A stretch of DNA of 11,924 bases from CAIZQW01 sp964459675. Lineage in GTDB: Bacteria > Verrucomicrobiota > Kiritimatiellia > RFP12 > UBA1067. This document shows, piece after piece, positions 11,881-11,924 of this stretch. The notes under the pieces are model-generated. The model saw only the letters and a list, made by a program, of their open reading frames with translations. It searched no databases and was not told the origin of the DNA. The number at the start of each line of letters is the position of its first letter. Position 1 is the first letter of the stretch. Where the stretch lies: assembly GCA_964459675.1 (NCBI GenBank), contig CAYWNP010000082.1:1-11924 (forward strand). The letters are read 5' to 3'. Both the position numbers and the translations under genes were made by a program.

Positions 11881-11924
11881 GGCCTGTAAACAGCGGCGAA
11901 AGCCAATGTTTACAGGCCTTTTTT
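11881..11924 (+). terminator. Rho-independent terminator of the tRNA operon
   Basis: GGCCTGTAAACA (11881-11892) and TGTTTACAGGCC (11907-11918) make a perfect 12-bp stem. The loop contains a small GGC-GAAA-GCC hairpin with a GNRA tetraloop. A run of at least six Ts reaches the window edge. It begins 8 nt after tRNA-Lys. Confidence 0.93.

Noticed and set aside
11709..11924. Integration site (att) at the tRNA genes
   Set aside because: No integrase gene and no duplicated tRNA 3' end are visible in the window.

Overview
The window looks like part of a metagenome-assembled or draft genome: two runs of exactly 100 Ns (1103-1202 and 7676-7775) are scaffold gaps. The gene content suggests an anaerobic or microaerophilic bacterium with de novo or late-stage cobalamin synthesis and an O2/NO-reducing flavodiiron protein. 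The repeats and the style of the transposase fit the Planctomycetota-Verrucomicrobiota-Lentisphaerota-Kiritimatiellota group. That placement is inference from remembered family resemblance and is not tested.

Layout. 1-177: non-coding, with 9-nt-period repeats and a nested palindromic repeat. 178-660 (+): ybeY, an rRNA-maturation endoribonuclease. 608-2778 (-): a two-gene secreted-protein unit, a beta-propeller followed by a gluzincin-type metallopeptidase-like protein, whose 3' end overlaps the 3' end of ybeY. 2964-3248 (-): a small RRM RNA-binding protein with a structured leader and a strong terminator. 3585-9720 (-): a cobalamin operon in transcription order cobD/cobC-like aminotransferase, cobQ/cbiP, cbiB, cbiA/cobB. 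Here cobC and cobQ are separated by a REP-associated tyrosine transposase (RAYT) and its palindromic repeats. 9949-11121 (-): a flavodiiron protein. 11122-11708: a gene-free region full of palindromes and inverted repeats. 11709-11924 (+): tRNA-Gly(GCC), tRNA-Lys(CUU) and their terminator.

The cobalamin genes act on the corrin ring and its side chains. CbiA amidates cobyrinate at a and c, CobQ amidates the four remaining peripheral carboxylates, the CobC/CobD enzyme makes (R)-1-amino-2-propanol phosphate from threonine phosphate, and CbiB attaches it. Spacings of 4 and 12 nt indicate co-transcription of cobQ-cbiB-cbiA. No cobalamin riboswitch was recognised in the 228-bp leader.

The most unusual feature is the 3.7-kb stop-free reading frame 9720-6025, which runs through cobC, the RAYT, the repeats and cobQ. 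The 20-bp REP core has no stop codon in any of its six frames and contains an ATG in one of them. The normal cobC stop and the normal cobQ start are both missing and appear to have been replaced by repeat sequence. The RAYT is flanked by a 96-bp direct repeat with five mismatches. Several unrelated palindromic repeat families occur elsewhere in the window, including a nested ~100-bp palindrome inside a MITE-like inverted-repeat unit upstream of the tRNAs.
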